64,000 nt of DNA from DASXHY01 sp035552155 (GTDB lineage: Bacteria > Verrucomicrobiota > Verrucomicrobiia > Limisphaerales > DASXHY01), in assembly GCA_035552155.1 (NCBI GenBank), contig DASZLX010000025.1, positions 44,072 through 108,071 on the forward strand, in the 5' to 3' direction. Positions within the stretch are counted from its first letter, which is position 1. Each line of letters opens with the position of its first letter. A program made the position numbers and the translations under genes. Shown here one piece after another: positions 8,973-19,600 of this stretch. A model generated the notes under the pieces. The model searched no databases and was not told the origin of the DNA. It was given only the letters and a program-made list of their open reading frames with translations.

Positions 8973-10112
8973 ATGCAAGCCGATCAACCGCTGTCTTTCA
9001 GTCAAAAGCCCGCACAAGGGTTCGCCATGGGTTTTCGCTGGCGGTTGCGATTAAAAGAAACCGGCCTTCTCGGCGTGCTGGCGGGATTGGGGTTGTTGCT
9101 AACACTGTTTGGCGGCTCGCTTCGCATCACGGATCATCAAAGCGGAAATGTCGTCACGGTGAATAAATTTCTCCGGGCTGATAATTTGGATAAATTGGCG
9201 AAGAACACTTCGTTTTTTGCCATCATGGCGGTGGGCGCGACGTTTGTCATTCTGACGGGAGGAATTGACCTGTCGGTAGGGGCGGTTTATTGCCTGGCAG
9301 CGGTTTGCGGGGCGATGTTTCTTCATTATTTTGGGCCGAACGGCCCAGGAGCGGGTGCGTCGGCGGCGTGGGTGGTGCCTGCGGCGATTCTGGTTTGCGT
9401 CGGCACCGGCGCGCTTTGCGGATTATTAAATGGATTGGGAGTGGTCTATCTGCGTGTGCATCCGTTCGTTATCACGCTGGGCACCATGGCCATCTTCCGC
9501 GGCCTGGCATTCGTAATGACCAAAGCTCAGTCCTTCACAGAATTTCCGCCAGCGTTTACCGATGGTTTTATTCGTCATGAAATTACTTGGAAGGGCGCCA
9601 GTCTGTATCCGGTGCCGCTGGCCATCATGGTGGCAGTGACAATCCTCGCGGCCTGGTATCTCAAAAACACGGTAGGTGGACGACAGATCTTCGCCGTCGG
9701 CGGCAACGAACAGGCATCCTTGTTCAGCGGCTTGCCGGTGAACCGCGTCAAGATTCGCGTCTATGTTTTGAGCGGACTGTCCGCCGGCATCGCGGCCATG
9801 ATCATGTTGGGCTATTACGGTTCGGCATCATCCGAGGCCGGCAAAGGTTACGAGCTCGATGTCATCGCGGCAGCGGTAGTTGGGGGAGCGAGTTTGGCGG
9901 GAGGGCGCGGGACCGCGCTCGGTGCATTGTTGGGCGCGTTGATCATCCAGGTGATTGACAACGCGATCATCATTTTGAACATCGACCAAAATTACAGCGA
10001 GATCATCATTGGCACCGTGATCGTGCTGGCGGTAGTGCTGGATCGCATCAATAGCGCGTTTCAAGAGAAACGGCTGGCGCGGCAGGCCAAAGCAACCAAA
10101 GAATCCCAATAA
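8973..10112 (+). CDS. Sugar ABC transporter permease (RbsC/XylH type)
   Basis: 379 residues, very hydrophobic, with about eight to ten membrane segments. Family markers: LTGGIDLSVGAVYCLAAVCG, the RVHPFVITLGTMAIFRGLAF block, and the cytoplasmic coupling region GGNEQASLFSGLPVNRVKI. It starts ten bases after the ATPase stop. It forms the membrane channel of the importer with the preceding ATPase and the following binding lipoprotein. The N-terminal 30 residues before the first helix are longer than in most relatives. Confidence 0.9.
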   Translation: MQADQPLSFSQKPAQGFAMGFRWRLRLKETGLLGVLAGLGLLLTLFGGSLRITDHQSGNVVTVNKFLRADNLDKLAKNTSFFAIMAVGATFVILTGGIDLSVGAVYCLAAVCGAMFLHYFGPNGPGAGASAAWVVPAAILVCVGTGALCGLLNGLGVVYLRVHPFVITLGTMAIFRGLAFVMTKAQSFTEFPPAFTDGFIRHEITWKGASLYPVPLAIMVAVTILAAWYLKNTVGGRQIFAVGGNEQASLFSGLPVNRVKIRVYVLSGLSAGIAAMIMLGYYGSASSEAGKGYELDVIAAAVVGGASLAGGRGTALGALLGALIIQVIDNAIIILNIDQNYSEIIIGTVIVLAVVLDRINSAFQEKRLARQAKATKESQ

Positions 10113-10127
10113 GCAGTCATTCAACTT

Positions 10128-11162
10128 ATGTCCCAACTGAAATTCCACCTACCCTTCAAGATCCTCGCCGTTTTCGTGTCGGTCGGGTTACTCGTCACCG
10201 GCTGCGATCAAAAGAAAGAGGCAGCGTCGGCTGACAACGCCGCGCCACAGACGGAGAAGCCAGGCAAAAAATCGGAATACGTTTTCGCGTTGATTGCCAA
10301 GAGCCAATCCAACCCGGTCTTTCAGGCAGCGCGGGTGGGAGCCGAGGATGCCGCGGTGGAAGTGGGGAAAAAACTGGGCGTGAAAATTACGGTGCTTTGG
10401 CGCACACCCAATGAAGATGACGCGCAAAAACAGGTGGAGAATATCGAGCAACTCGTTCTACAGGGAGTCGATGGGATCAGTGTCAGCTGCAGCGAGGCGG
10501 ATACATTGACACCGGCCATTAATAAAGCGGTTGACCAGGGGGTTGCCGTGATGTGTTTTGACAGTGATGCGCCGGCCAGCAAGCGTTTTTGTTATCACGG
10601 CACCGATGACATCGAATGCGGCCACATCATCATGCGCGAGCTCGCCGCTCAACTCGGACCCGGTAAACATGTGGTGGCGATTCCTGGCGGAAACCAGAAT
10701 GCGCGCAACCTTCAAAATCGCATCAAAGGCGCGCTCGATGAGGCGACTAATTACCCAAACATCACCATTCGCGGAGTTTATTACAGCAAAGAAACGCCAC
10801 AGGATGCCGCGGCGAAGGTCGAAGAAGTGCAGACCGCAAATCCCGACATTGACGGCTGGGCAATGATCGGTTCCTGGAGTTTGTTCACGGACGCGCTTTT
10901 GAAATGGGAACCCGGCAAAGTGAAAATTGTCGCCATGGACGCGTTGCCCGCGGAATTGCCTTATCTGACCAAGGGCGTCGTGCAAAAATTGTTCGCTCAA
11001 CAAACGTATCGTTGGGGCTGGCGTTCGGTGGAATTGCTGGCCGACAAAACCATCCTCGGCAAAAACCCCCCAAGCGTGCTGGACTATTCTCCGTTACCCC
11101 CGGTGACGAAAGACAACGTGGCGGAATACCAGGAAAAGTGGAAACAATGGCTGCGGCAATAG
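10128..11162 (+). CDS. Sugar-binding lipoprotein of the ABC importer
   Basis: 344 residues. A lipoprotein signal with lipobox LVTG-C (Cys about 26) indicates a membrane-tethered, extracytoplasmic protein. The mature part is a periplasmic-binding-protein type 1 domain of the ribose/xylose class: YVFALIAKSQSNPVFQAARV, a DDAQKQVENIEQLVLQGVDG block, CFDSDAPASKRFCYHGTDD and IPGGNQNARNLQNRIKG. It captures the sugar released by the arabinofuranosidases encoded downstream and presents it to the permease encoded 15 bases upstream. Which pentose it binds is not visible from sequence; arabinose is the inference from the neighbouring enzymes. Confidence 0.88.
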   Translation: MSQLKFHLPFKILAVFVSVGLLVTGCDQKKEAASADNAAPQTEKPGKKSEYVFALIAKSQSNPVFQAARVGAEDAAVEVGKKLGVKITVLWRTPNEDDAQKQVENIEQLVLQGVDGISVSCSEADTLTPAINKAVDQGVAVMCFDSDAPASKRFCYHGTDDIECGHIIMRELAAQLGPGKHVVAIPGGNQNARNLQNRIKGALDEATNYPNITIRGVYYSKETPQDAAAKVEEVQTANPDIDGWAMIGSWSLFTDALLKWEPGKVKIVAMDALPAELPYLTKGVVQKLFAQQTYRWGWRSVELLADKTILGKNPPSVLDYSPLPPVTKDNVAEYQEKWKQWLRQ

Positions 11163-11222
11163 TTTGGGTTCGAATGTTGCGAATGCCTCGCGTTTCGTGG
11201 CAGGTTCAAAGATTATTGTGTC

Positions 11223-13688
11223 ATGAGAAGTATTTTTTTCCGGCCGGTAGCTGTCAACGCAGCTCTGCTATTGGCAGCCTGTGCCAATCGCGGTTTTTCC
11301 CAGGAGGCGAGGCCACATCGTCTGACTCAAGTTCCGCTGCAGCAGGTTGTGATCGAGGACGAATTTTGGTCACCCAAGTTGAAGACGTGGCAAGAGGTGA
11401 CCATCGAGGATTGCTGGACCAAGTTTGAAAACGACCGGGGTGGGGCGATCAACAATTTCGACCGCGTTCGCGATGGAAAAACCGGCAATCATGCCGGGCC
11501 GGAATGGTATGATGGGTTGATTTACGAAATGATCCGCGCCTCGTCGGACTTTTTAGTCACGCATCCGGATCCAAAGTTGGAAGAGCGAGTGGAGGGATAC
11601 ATCACGCGCATCGCCGCGGCAGCCGACAAGGATCCGCAGGGATACATCGAGACATGGACGGAGTTGGAGGCTCCGAATCAGCGATGGGCACTTAAGGGCG
11701 GCAACGATGTCCGGCAGCATGAACTCTACAACGCGGGAGCTTTGATCGAGGCCGGGACGCATTGGTATCGCGCCACAGGCAAAACTGATTTACTGAAGGT
11801 GGCCGTACGCATGGCGAACGATATGGCGAGTGTGATGGGACCGCCCCCCAAGGTCAACCAAGTGCCTGGCCATCCGTTGGGCGAAGAGGCCTTGATCAAT
11901 CTTTACCGGCTTTTCCAGCAACAACCGGAATTAAAATCCAAATTGGGTGTGCCGGTGGATGAAAACAGTTATCTCCAATTAGCGGAATTTTGGCTGGATA
12001 ACCGCGGCAATCACGAGGGGCGCTCCATCAATTGGGGCGCGTACGCACAAGACGACAAGCCCGTGCTTCAGCAAGGGGAGTTGGAAGGCCACGCTGTGCG
12101 CGACCTCCTTCTTTGCGCGGGGCTGACGACGGCAGGAAAGATAGCGGATCGGCAGGATTATTTAGCGGCGGCTCAACGTCTTTGGGAAAGCATGGCGCGT
12201 TATAAGATGTACATCACGGGCGGGATGGGATCGGTCGGCGAATATGAAGGTTTCGGCCCTAATTATGTGTTGCCGAATCGAACTGCCTACACGGAAACGT
12301 GCGCTGCAGTGGCCGGTGGTTTTTTTGATTTTGACATGAGCCTGGCTTTCGCGGACGCCCGATATTCGGATTTATTGGAGCGTGAATTATTCAATGGCGC
12401 GCTGGTGGGCGTCAGTTTGAAGGGCAACAGTTATTTTTACGACAATCCGCTGGAGGCCGGTCCTGAACATGCACGTTGGGACTGGCACGACTGTCCCTGC
12501 TGTCCGCCGATGTTCCTCAAATTGATGAGCGCGTTGCCGGGTTACATTTACGCGCAAGAACCCGGCGCGGTATATGTGAATCAATTCATCGGCAGCCACG
12601 CATCATTGGCGGTGAATAATTCCCAGGTTGGAATCAAACAAACCACCCGTTATCCGTGGGACGGCAAGATTAAAATCGAAGTAACGCCGGATCAGCCGAC
12701 GACATTCAGCCTTTTTATTCGCATTCCTGGTTGGTGCGAAGGTCCCGCCTCCGACGAAGATCTCTATTACATTATCGGGCGGCCCAGCGCAGGAGCTGCC
12801 AGCATCAAGGTCAACGGCCGTTCGATTGGCAAGGTGGAGAAAGTGCGTGGGTTTGCGGAGTTAAAGAGAAATTGGAAACCGGGCGACGTTGTTGAACTTA
12901 ATCTGGACATGCCCGTTCGTGAAGTTCGTGCAAATTCCAACGTAAAGGAGGATCGCGGATTGGTGGCGTTGATGCGCGGGCCGCTCGTGTATTGTGCCGA
13001 GTCAGTCGACAACCCGCAAGGAATCCGTCAACTCGTGGTTGGCCCAAAAACCTCCTTCAAAACCGAATTCAAACCCGGACTTCTTGGCGGAGTGACGCTG
13101 ATTGAAGGGCGGGTGCAATCGTACAGCGTAAAAGGGGACAAAATTTCCGCGTCGCCCTCGCAACTGACGGCCGTACCCTATTACGCCACTGACAATCGCG
13201 GCCTGTCATCGCTTCGTGTCTGGTTGCCTGCCACTCAAGAAACCGCCGTTCCGGCCACACTCGCGGGTCGCAGCCACGCCTCTGCGTCTTACTGCTGGCA
13301 TCTCGATTCGGTCGACGCCATCAACGACGGTATCGTCGTGGCGAAATCCAGCGACAGCAGCAAACCGCGCCTTTCATGGTGGGACCATAAAGGCACGGCC
13401 GAATGGGTCCAACTCGATCTTCCCGGCAAAACGGATGTTTCGAAGGTCAGTATTTATTGGTTCGCCGACAAGCCCGCCCACGGCGGTTGCGATGTTCCGG
13501 AGAATTGGTCGCTCCAATACAAGGACGGCGATGATTGGAAACCGGTCCGGCAGGCCAGCAATTACGGGGTAATGCCCGATCAATTCAACGAAACGACTTT
13601 CGCTCCGGTCAAGACCGACGCGCTCAGAATCAATGTGCAATTGCGTTCCGGTTGGTCGGGCGGGATATCGGAATGGACGATTAATTGA
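11223..13688 (+). CDS. GH127 beta-L-arabinofuranosidase
   Basis: 821 residues. The signal region MRSIFFRPVAVNAALLLAAC could be a lipoprotein signal (LAAC) or a plain signal peptide. The catalytic (alpha/alpha)6 domain (about 30-420) has GH127 hallmarks: TAYTETCAAVAGGFFDFDMS with the catalytic Glu region, LERELFNGALVGVSLKGN, and the zinc-ligand Cys cluster HDCPCCPPMFLKLMSALPG. In characterised HypBA1 a Cys is the nucleophile and Cys residues with a Glu bind zinc. Beta-sandwich regions follow, and the last about 130 residues (EWVQLDLPGKTDVSKVSIYW ... ENWSLQYKDGDDWKPV) resemble an F5/8-type carbohydrate-binding module. It would release L-arabinose from beta-linked arabinosides. It follows the binding protein by 60 bases. 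Confidence 0.87.
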   Translation: MRSIFFRPVAVNAALLLAACANRGFSQEARPHRLTQVPLQQVVIEDEFWSPKLKTWQEVTIEDCWTKFENDRGGAINNFDRVRDGKTGNHAGPEWYDGLIYEMIRASSDFLVTHPDPKLEERVEGYITRIAAAADKDPQGYIETWTELEAPNQRWALKGGNDVRQHELYNAGALIEAGTHWYRATGKTDLLKVAVRMANDMASVMGPPPKVNQVPGHPLGEEALINLYRLFQQQPELKSKLGVPVDENSYLQLAEFWLDNRGNHEGRSINWGAYAQDDKPVLQQGELEGHAVRDLLLCAGLTTAGKIADRQDYLAAAQRLWESMARYKMYITGGMGSVGEYEGFGPNYVLPNRTAYTETCAAVAGGFFDFDMSLAFADARYSDLLERELFNGALVGVSLKGNSYFYDNPLEAGPEHARWDWHDCPCCPPMFLKLMSALPGYIYAQEPGAVYVNQFIGSHASLAVNNSQVGIKQTTRYPWDGKIKIEVTPDQPTTFSLFIRIPGWCEGPASDEDLYYIIGRPSAGAASIKVNGRSIGKVEKVRGFAELKRNWKPGDVVELNLDMPVREVRANSNVKEDRGLVALMRGPLVYCAESVDNPQGIRQLVVGPKTSFKTEFKPGLLGGVTLIEGRVQSYSVKGDKISASPSQLTAVPYYATDNRGLSSLRVWLPATQETAVPATLAGRSHASASYCWHLDSVDAINDGIVVAKSSDSSKPRLSWWDHKGTAEWVQLDLPGKTDVSKVSIYWFADKPAHGGCDVPENWSLQYKDGDDWKPVRQASNYGVMPDQFNETTFAPVKTDALRINVQLRSGWSGGISEWTIN

Positions 13689-13728
13689 GTTCTGAACGGT
13701 GCTTTAATTTCAGCGCAAAAATTTCTGA

Positions 13729-16191
13729 ATGAAATCACGATCGCTCCTGGCGGCAATGGTGTCGGTGAGCCTGGCGAGTGCCAGCGTCCCGGCGCAGCAA
13801 ACCATCATTGATATTGATGCTTCGCACACTCTCCATACCGTGTCGCCCTATCTGACCGGCTCGTGCCTCGAGGACGTCAATCATGAGGTTTATGGCGGCA
13901 TTTACAGCCAGATGATTTTTGGTGAGAGCTTTGCTGAGCCAAGTCCTCAAGTGCCGATCAAGGACTTTAAAGTTTTTGGACGTTGGACACCTGAACCGGG
14001 CGGCGTGCACGTGATTGGCGGTGAAGGGTCGAAACTTGCGGCTGAATCACCGGCGTTCACGGAAGGCGAAGCCAGTGTTGAGTTCAAATTCAACGACGAC
14101 GGCAGCGGCAATGCGGGTATGATCGTCAAAGTGAGCAATGCCGGAAAAGGCCACGATCAATTTGACGGCTACGAAATCTCGCTGGAACCGTCCGGCCATC
14201 TGCTGTTCGGACGTCACCGGCAAAACTGGGAGCCTATCCGCACGCTGCCATGTGAGGTTCAGCTTAATGCCTGGATGAAGCTGACCGTGAGCATGACGGC
14301 AGATTCGTTGAAAATTTTTCTGAACGACAAACTGATCACCGAATACACGGACACGGAGCATCCGTTGGAAAAGGGCACTGTGGGATTACGAACCTGGCAG
14401 CGGGATACGAGTTATCGCCATTTCACCGTCAAGACTGGCGGCGAAACGACCAGTTATGCGTTCAATCCTGTTTCCACCAGCAAGGAGCAAGGCGGTGTCA
14501 GTGAAATGTGGCGACCGCTGCATAGCGGGTCCGCCAATGGCAGTTTCGCATTTGTGGAGAACAATCCCTTTTCCGGTCATCAAAGCCAGCAAATCACTTT
14601 CGCCAACGGCTCCGGAGAAATCGGAATTGAAAATCGCGGCCTGAATCATTGGGGAATGAATTTCGTGAGAGGCAAACGCTATGAAGGCTATGTATATGTC
14701 CGCGCGCAAAAACCCACTTCATTTTTTGTTTCGTTGGAAAATGGAACCGCTTCACAGGTATATTCCCAGAAACGCCTGAAAGTCGCCGGTGGAGAGTGGC
14801 AACGCGTTGAATTCTCCCTTACGCCCGACCAGAACGACACCGCCGGTGGATTTTCGCTGAAGTTAAAAGAACCCGGTTCGATCACGGTGGGTTACGTCTT
14901 TTTGCAACCCGGCGAATGGGGCCGTTTCAAAGGTTTGCCGGTGCGCAAAGACGTGGGGCAGGGGCTCGTCGACGAAGGCAATTCTGTCCTGCGTTTCGGA
15001 GGAGGGATGGCCAATGCCGCCGGTTACCGTTGGAAGAAGATGATTGGCCCGCGCGAAAAACGCGCGCCTTATTTGGGATCGTGGTATCCCTACTCCAGCC
15101 TGGGTTGGGGAGTGTTCGAATTTCTGGATTATTGCGAGGCAGCCGGAATTTTGGGTGTGCCTGATATTAACGTGAATGAGACGTCTCAGGATATGGCGGA
15201 CTTTGTGGATTACGTCAACGGCCCGTCGAGCACCGAATGGGGAGCGAAACGCGCCGCGGGCGGCCACTCGAAATCATATCATCTGAAATTCATCGAATTG
15301 GGCAATGAAGAACGCGTCGACGAACATTATTTCGAAAAGTTCAAACCGATTGCCGAAGCGATTTGGGCGAAGGACCCGCGGATCATCCTTATCGTGGGCG
15401 ACTTTGTTTACGATGATGCAATACAAGACCCGTTTAACTTCACGGGAGCGGGCACGCGCATCACCAGCATGTCAGCTCATCAAAAAATTCTGCAACTCGC
15501 GAAAGCGCATAACGCAGAAGTTTGGTTTGATGTGCACGTGGGCACCGAAGGGCCGCGTCCAAGTTTCGGCGGTTTTTTCAGTTATGCCGATGCATTGGAT
15601 AAAATTGCCGATGGCGCGAGGCACCACCTATTGACGTTTGAATTCAACGCTGGAAATCATTCGCTTCGGCGCGGCTTGGCCAACGCGGCGGGAATCATGC
15701 GCATCGAACGCGACGGTCGCATCCCCATCTCCACGTCCGCCAATTGCCTCCAGCCCGACGGCGAAAACGACAATGACTGGGATCAGGGGCTTTTGTTTTT
15801 GAATCCTTCCCGGATTTGGCTGCAGCCTCCGGGTTATGTGATGCAAATGATCGCGCGCAATTACGAACCGACCCTGGTTGAATGCTCGCCGCGGGGAGGA
15901 GACGATATTGAGTGCTGCGCGACCCGTAGCGCGGACGGAAAAACGCTCGTGCTCCAAGTGGTCAATTACAGTGACCACGCATTGCCCGCGACATTGCAAT
16001 TGAACGGATATTTACCGGGTCAAGCCGTCGCACGCGTCAACGAACTGTCCGGTTCCTTGCAGGAGATGAACACTGCCATCGCACCGGAACGCATTAAGAG
16101 TTATTCTTTTGATTGGCCGCATAATCTCAAGAATGGCCGGACCATCTACATCTTGCCGCCGCTTTCATTTTCGATCATAAAATTTCAATAA
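13729..16191 (+). CDS. GH51 alpha-L-arabinofuranosidase
   Basis: 820 residues, signal peptide MKSRSLLAAMVSVSLASASVP. It starts with the family opening SPYLTGSCLEDVNHEVYGGI, followed by an inserted LamG/CBM-like beta-sandwich (about 80-240). The TIM-barrel part carries the acid/base Glu in FIELGNEERVDEHYFEKF and the nucleophile Glu in LLTFEFNAGNHS; a C-terminal beta domain ends at ILPPLSFSIIKF. Role: release of arabinose from arabinan or arabinoxylan side chains outside the cytoplasm. The acid/base motif reads GNEER rather than the commoner GNEM/N. It has a close paralogue at 25031 with an added LamG tail. Last gene of the operon, 40 bases after GH127. Confidence 0.88.
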   Translation: MKSRSLLAAMVSVSLASASVPAQQTIIDIDASHTLHTVSPYLTGSCLEDVNHEVYGGIYSQMIFGESFAEPSPQVPIKDFKVFGRWTPEPGGVHVIGGEGSKLAAESPAFTEGEASVEFKFNDDGSGNAGMIVKVSNAGKGHDQFDGYEISLEPSGHLLFGRHRQNWEPIRTLPCEVQLNAWMKLTVSMTADSLKIFLNDKLITEYTDTEHPLEKGTVGLRTWQRDTSYRHFTVKTGGETTSYAFNPVSTSKEQGGVSEMWRPLHSGSANGSFAFVENNPFSGHQSQQITFANGSGEIGIENRGLNHWGMNFVRGKRYEGYVYVRAQKPTSFFVSLENGTASQVYSQKRLKVAGGEWQRVEFSLTPDQNDTAGGFSLKLKEPGSITVGYVFLQPGEWGRFKGLPVRKDVGQGLVDEGNSVLRFGGGMANAAGYRWKKMIGPREKRAPYLGSWYPYSSLGWGVFEFLDYCEAAGILGVPDINVNETSQDMADFVDYVNGPSSTEWGAKRAAGGHSKSYHLKFIELGNEERVDEHYFEKFKPIAEAIWAKDPRIILIVGDFVYDDAIQDPFNFTGAGTRITSMSAHQKILQLAKAHNAEVWFDVHVGTEGPRPSFGGFFSYADALDKIADGARHHLLTFEFNAGNHSLRRGLANAAGIMRIERDGRIPISTSANCLQPDGENDNDWDQGLLFLNPSRIWLQPPGYVMQMIARNYEPTLVECSPRGGDDIECCATRSADGKTLVLQVVNYSDHALPATLQLNGYLPGQAVARVNELSGSLQEMNTAIAPERIKSYSFDWPHNLKNGRTIYILPPLSFSIIKFQ

Positions 16192-16366
16192 ATCTCGGGC
16201 TGGAGGGTCTTTTGCCCGTGGTAAAGAATTAAAACTAGCATGCTGGATGCTATGTCTTGAACGGTCGGCAGAGCACATTCCTCGCAGGCGTTATTTGCCA
16301 ATACTCACGCGTTTCCCGCAGGTATTTCGACGAAAGTGGCCAGTCATATTCATAAAAACAAGAGGT

Positions 16367-16405
16367 GCAAAGGTTCTCAAAAAATCAGGCGCCAAAACTC
16401 ATGGA
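16367..16405 (+). promoter_or_regulatory. Two-block regulatory motif, copy C
   Basis: gcaaaggttctcaaaa (16367-16382), 13 bases, aactcatgga (16396-16405). It sits about 225 bases upstream of the ATG of the large LamG/Ig gene, inside a 437-base gap (16192-16628) in which I found no credible gene and no terminator. Confidence 0.42.
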
Positions 16406-16628
16406 TGAACTCAGGTGCGTGTGAAAATATCAATTGCATGCAATCACCCAGTACCACCCCCGTTCGCATTGGCATCGCAGCTTGGGTTTTTGAGAGTTTA
16501 TTCGGGTTTGATGGCAAGGAGAGAAAAAACGCGCACACCTTTTCGGACAGCCGGGTAGTCAGCTGGAGCCATTGAAGTCGGGGGGCTGGTCATTTCGTTC
16601 CCTTCTCATAACAGAAATCCAAAAAAAT

Positions 16629-19600
16629 ATGAATCCAAGTATCATCGTAATGTTTCTCCATGCCGGCAGACGCCGTTTGGTGTTTAACTACTTAACCGTC
16701 CTGCTGCTTTTATGTTTCGGGCTGACGAGAGAGGCCGAAGCGCAGACATTGCAACACGAGTGGTCGTTTAACGAATCCGGCGGCACCACGGCAGTCGACT
16801 CCGTTTCAAGTTCCAACATCACGCTGTTGGGGGGCACGACGCTCGGTGCCGGCGTCCTCACGTTGCCTGGAGGCGCGGGTAACTACGCTCAATTTCCTAA
16901 TGGAATACTTTCCAGCTACAGTAATTCCATCACCATTGAAACGTGGCTGACGGATAATGGCGGACAAACCTGGGCGCGCGCGTGGTCATTCGGTGGCAGC
17001 ACCATCGGACCCAACAATGGTTTTACCCATGCGAACTATATTGACCTTATTCCATCGGCGGGAGCTTCCGGTGGTTTTTGGACCGAGTTCAATCATAACG
17101 GCAACACGGATGCGATTGATCAAACGCCCCTGCCAACGGGCGTCGAGGAATATGCCGTGGTCGTCTATGACGCACCCAATCAAACCGCGCGTCTTTACCT
17201 CAACGGTATCCAGGTAGGCACGGCGACCGGCATCACTTTTCACCCATCTGATCTGGGTTTCACCTACAACAACTTTCTCGGTCTCGACCAATACAACGAC
17301 AGCGTTTTTAATGGCTCCTTTGATGAAATGCGCATTTGGAATGGGGCGGTTTCCCAGCGATATCTTGCCGCCAGCGCAATCGCGGGTCCGGGCGTTATCA
17401 TCAATAATCTGACTCCGACCACGGCCAGCCTCACTGTGGGGCCGGCAGTCACCGCGACCGGGACTGAACAAGCCGTTATTACCGTTCAATTGCCGCAAAC
17501 CGGAGCGGCGAATCTGCTCGCGACTGCCGATGCTACGAATTGGGTGAGCAGCAATCCAAACGTGCTGACCGTCAGCAGCAGCGGCATCATCTATGGCGTT
17601 GGGGCTGGAACGGCGACCGTGAGCGCAACGATTGCTGGTATTCATGTTGCCAGCGGTAACATCGCGGTGGGCCCGCAAGTGCTCCAACACGAATGGTCTT
17701 TCAACGAAAGCGGCGGCACTACGGCAGCGGATTCGGTCGGGGGCGCCAATATCTCGTTGCTGGGTGCCTCGAGTCTGGGCGGCGGCGTCCTGACTTTGCC
17801 GGGCGGTTCCAGCGACTACGCGCAGTTCCCCGATGGAATTCTTTCGTCAAATTACTCCATCACTATCGAAACCTGGCTGACCGATAATGGGGGCCAAACG
17901 TGGGCGCGCGCCTGGTCGTTTGGCGGCGGCACCACGGGGCCGAACAATAACAAAATTGGAAATAATTACATCGATTTGATCCCGAAAGCCGGAGGTGTGA
18001 CTGGCCTGTGGACGGAGTTCAAGGCCGGGGTCGTAAAGGACGTGGTTGATGTCGGAAATGTTCCATTGCCCACCGGTTCGGAAAAATACATTGCGGTCAC
18101 TTATGACGCGCAAAAACAAACCTGCATCATGTATTCCAATGGTGTTCAGATCGCGATTGGCACGAACATCGCCATCACACCGGCCAGCCTCGGATATACT
18201 TATAACAATTACCTCGGCAACGACCAATACAACGATCCCACCTTCAACGGCACCTATGACGAAATGCGGGTCTGGGATGGCGCGATGTCGCAGATTTATC
18301 TGCTGACCAGCGCTGCTGCCGGGCCGGGCGTGGTGATCACCAACACAACTCCCCTGTCGCTCACCGTTTCCGCCGGCGCCAACCTCCTTGGTTCGCAAAC
18401 GGAACAAGCCACCGTCACAGGTGACTTCAACCAGGTTGCCGGTGTAGGTCTGACCTTGGTGGCGACAAACTGGACCAGCAGTAACCCTGCGATTCTCACA
18501 GTGGATACGAACGGGTTGATCACGGCGATTAGTGGTGGAACGGCCACCATGAGCGCCTCGGTCAATGGCGTGACGGCAACGAGCCCGCAAATCACCGTGG
18601 CTGCCTCGGCACCCGTCATCACGCAATCGTTCACCAACCAGAACGCGGTCGTGGGTGACAAAGTCACGTTCAGCGTGCAAGCCGCGGGCGGGGGATTGAA
18701 TTATCAGTGGAGTTTCAATTCCAATCCGATTCCCGGCGCGACTAATTCGGCTTTGATCCTGACTAATGTCATGTTGAGCCAGGCCGGCGTGTACAGCCTG
18801 TCTGTCTCCAACAGCATCTCGAGCACCAACGCTTCCGCGACGTTGACCGTTGTTCCTCCGATCCTTCAACATGAATGGTCCTTCAATGAAGAAGGGGGTG
18901 CGACCGCGGTAGATTCGATTTCCAGTTCTAACATCACATTGTTGGGTGGCACGTCCCTGGGTGGCGGCGTTCTGAACCTGCCCGGCGGCGCGGGTAATTA
19001 CGCGCAATTCCCGAATGGAATTCTTTCCACCTACAGCAATTCCATCTCGATTGAAACGTGGTTCACCGACAACGCCGGATTGACCTGGGCCCGTCCGTGG
19101 TCCATTGGCGGTGGCACGACCGGACCGAACACGGGTTTCACTCATGCGAATTACATCGACCTGATCCCGAACGCCGGCGCCGCCGGCGGTTTCTGGACGG
19201 AATTCAATCATAACGGCAACACGGATGCCATTGATCCGTCGCCAATTCCGGTGGGAGTGGAGGAAGACGCCCTGGTAACCTATGAGGTCTGGAGTCACAC
19301 CGTTCGATTGTATCTCAATGGTGTCCAGGTCGCGACGGCCACGAACGTCAACTTCTCACCTTCGGACTTGGGTTTCACTTACAATAACTTCCTCGGTTTG
19401 GATCAATACAACGATGCCATCTTCAACGGCACTATCGATGAGATGCGCATTTGGAACGGCGCCGTGACGCCTCTTTACGCGCAGATCAGCGCAAGTGCGG
19501 GGCCGGGAGCGGTCGTGACCAACCTGACGCCTTCGGCATTTAATATCGCGGTGACGGCAAGCACTGTCGTGGGCCAAACCCAGCAGGCTGCGGCCACAGC

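Noticed and set aside
16336..16575. 79-codon open frame upstream of the LamG/Ig gene
   Set aside because: No protein-like features, overlaps motif copy C, and no start signals.
17847..19298. 483-codon open frame antisense to the LamG/Ig gene
   Set aside because: Low-complexity, Arg/Gly-rich product that mirrors the GC-rich repeats of the sense gene; a shadow of biased codon use.
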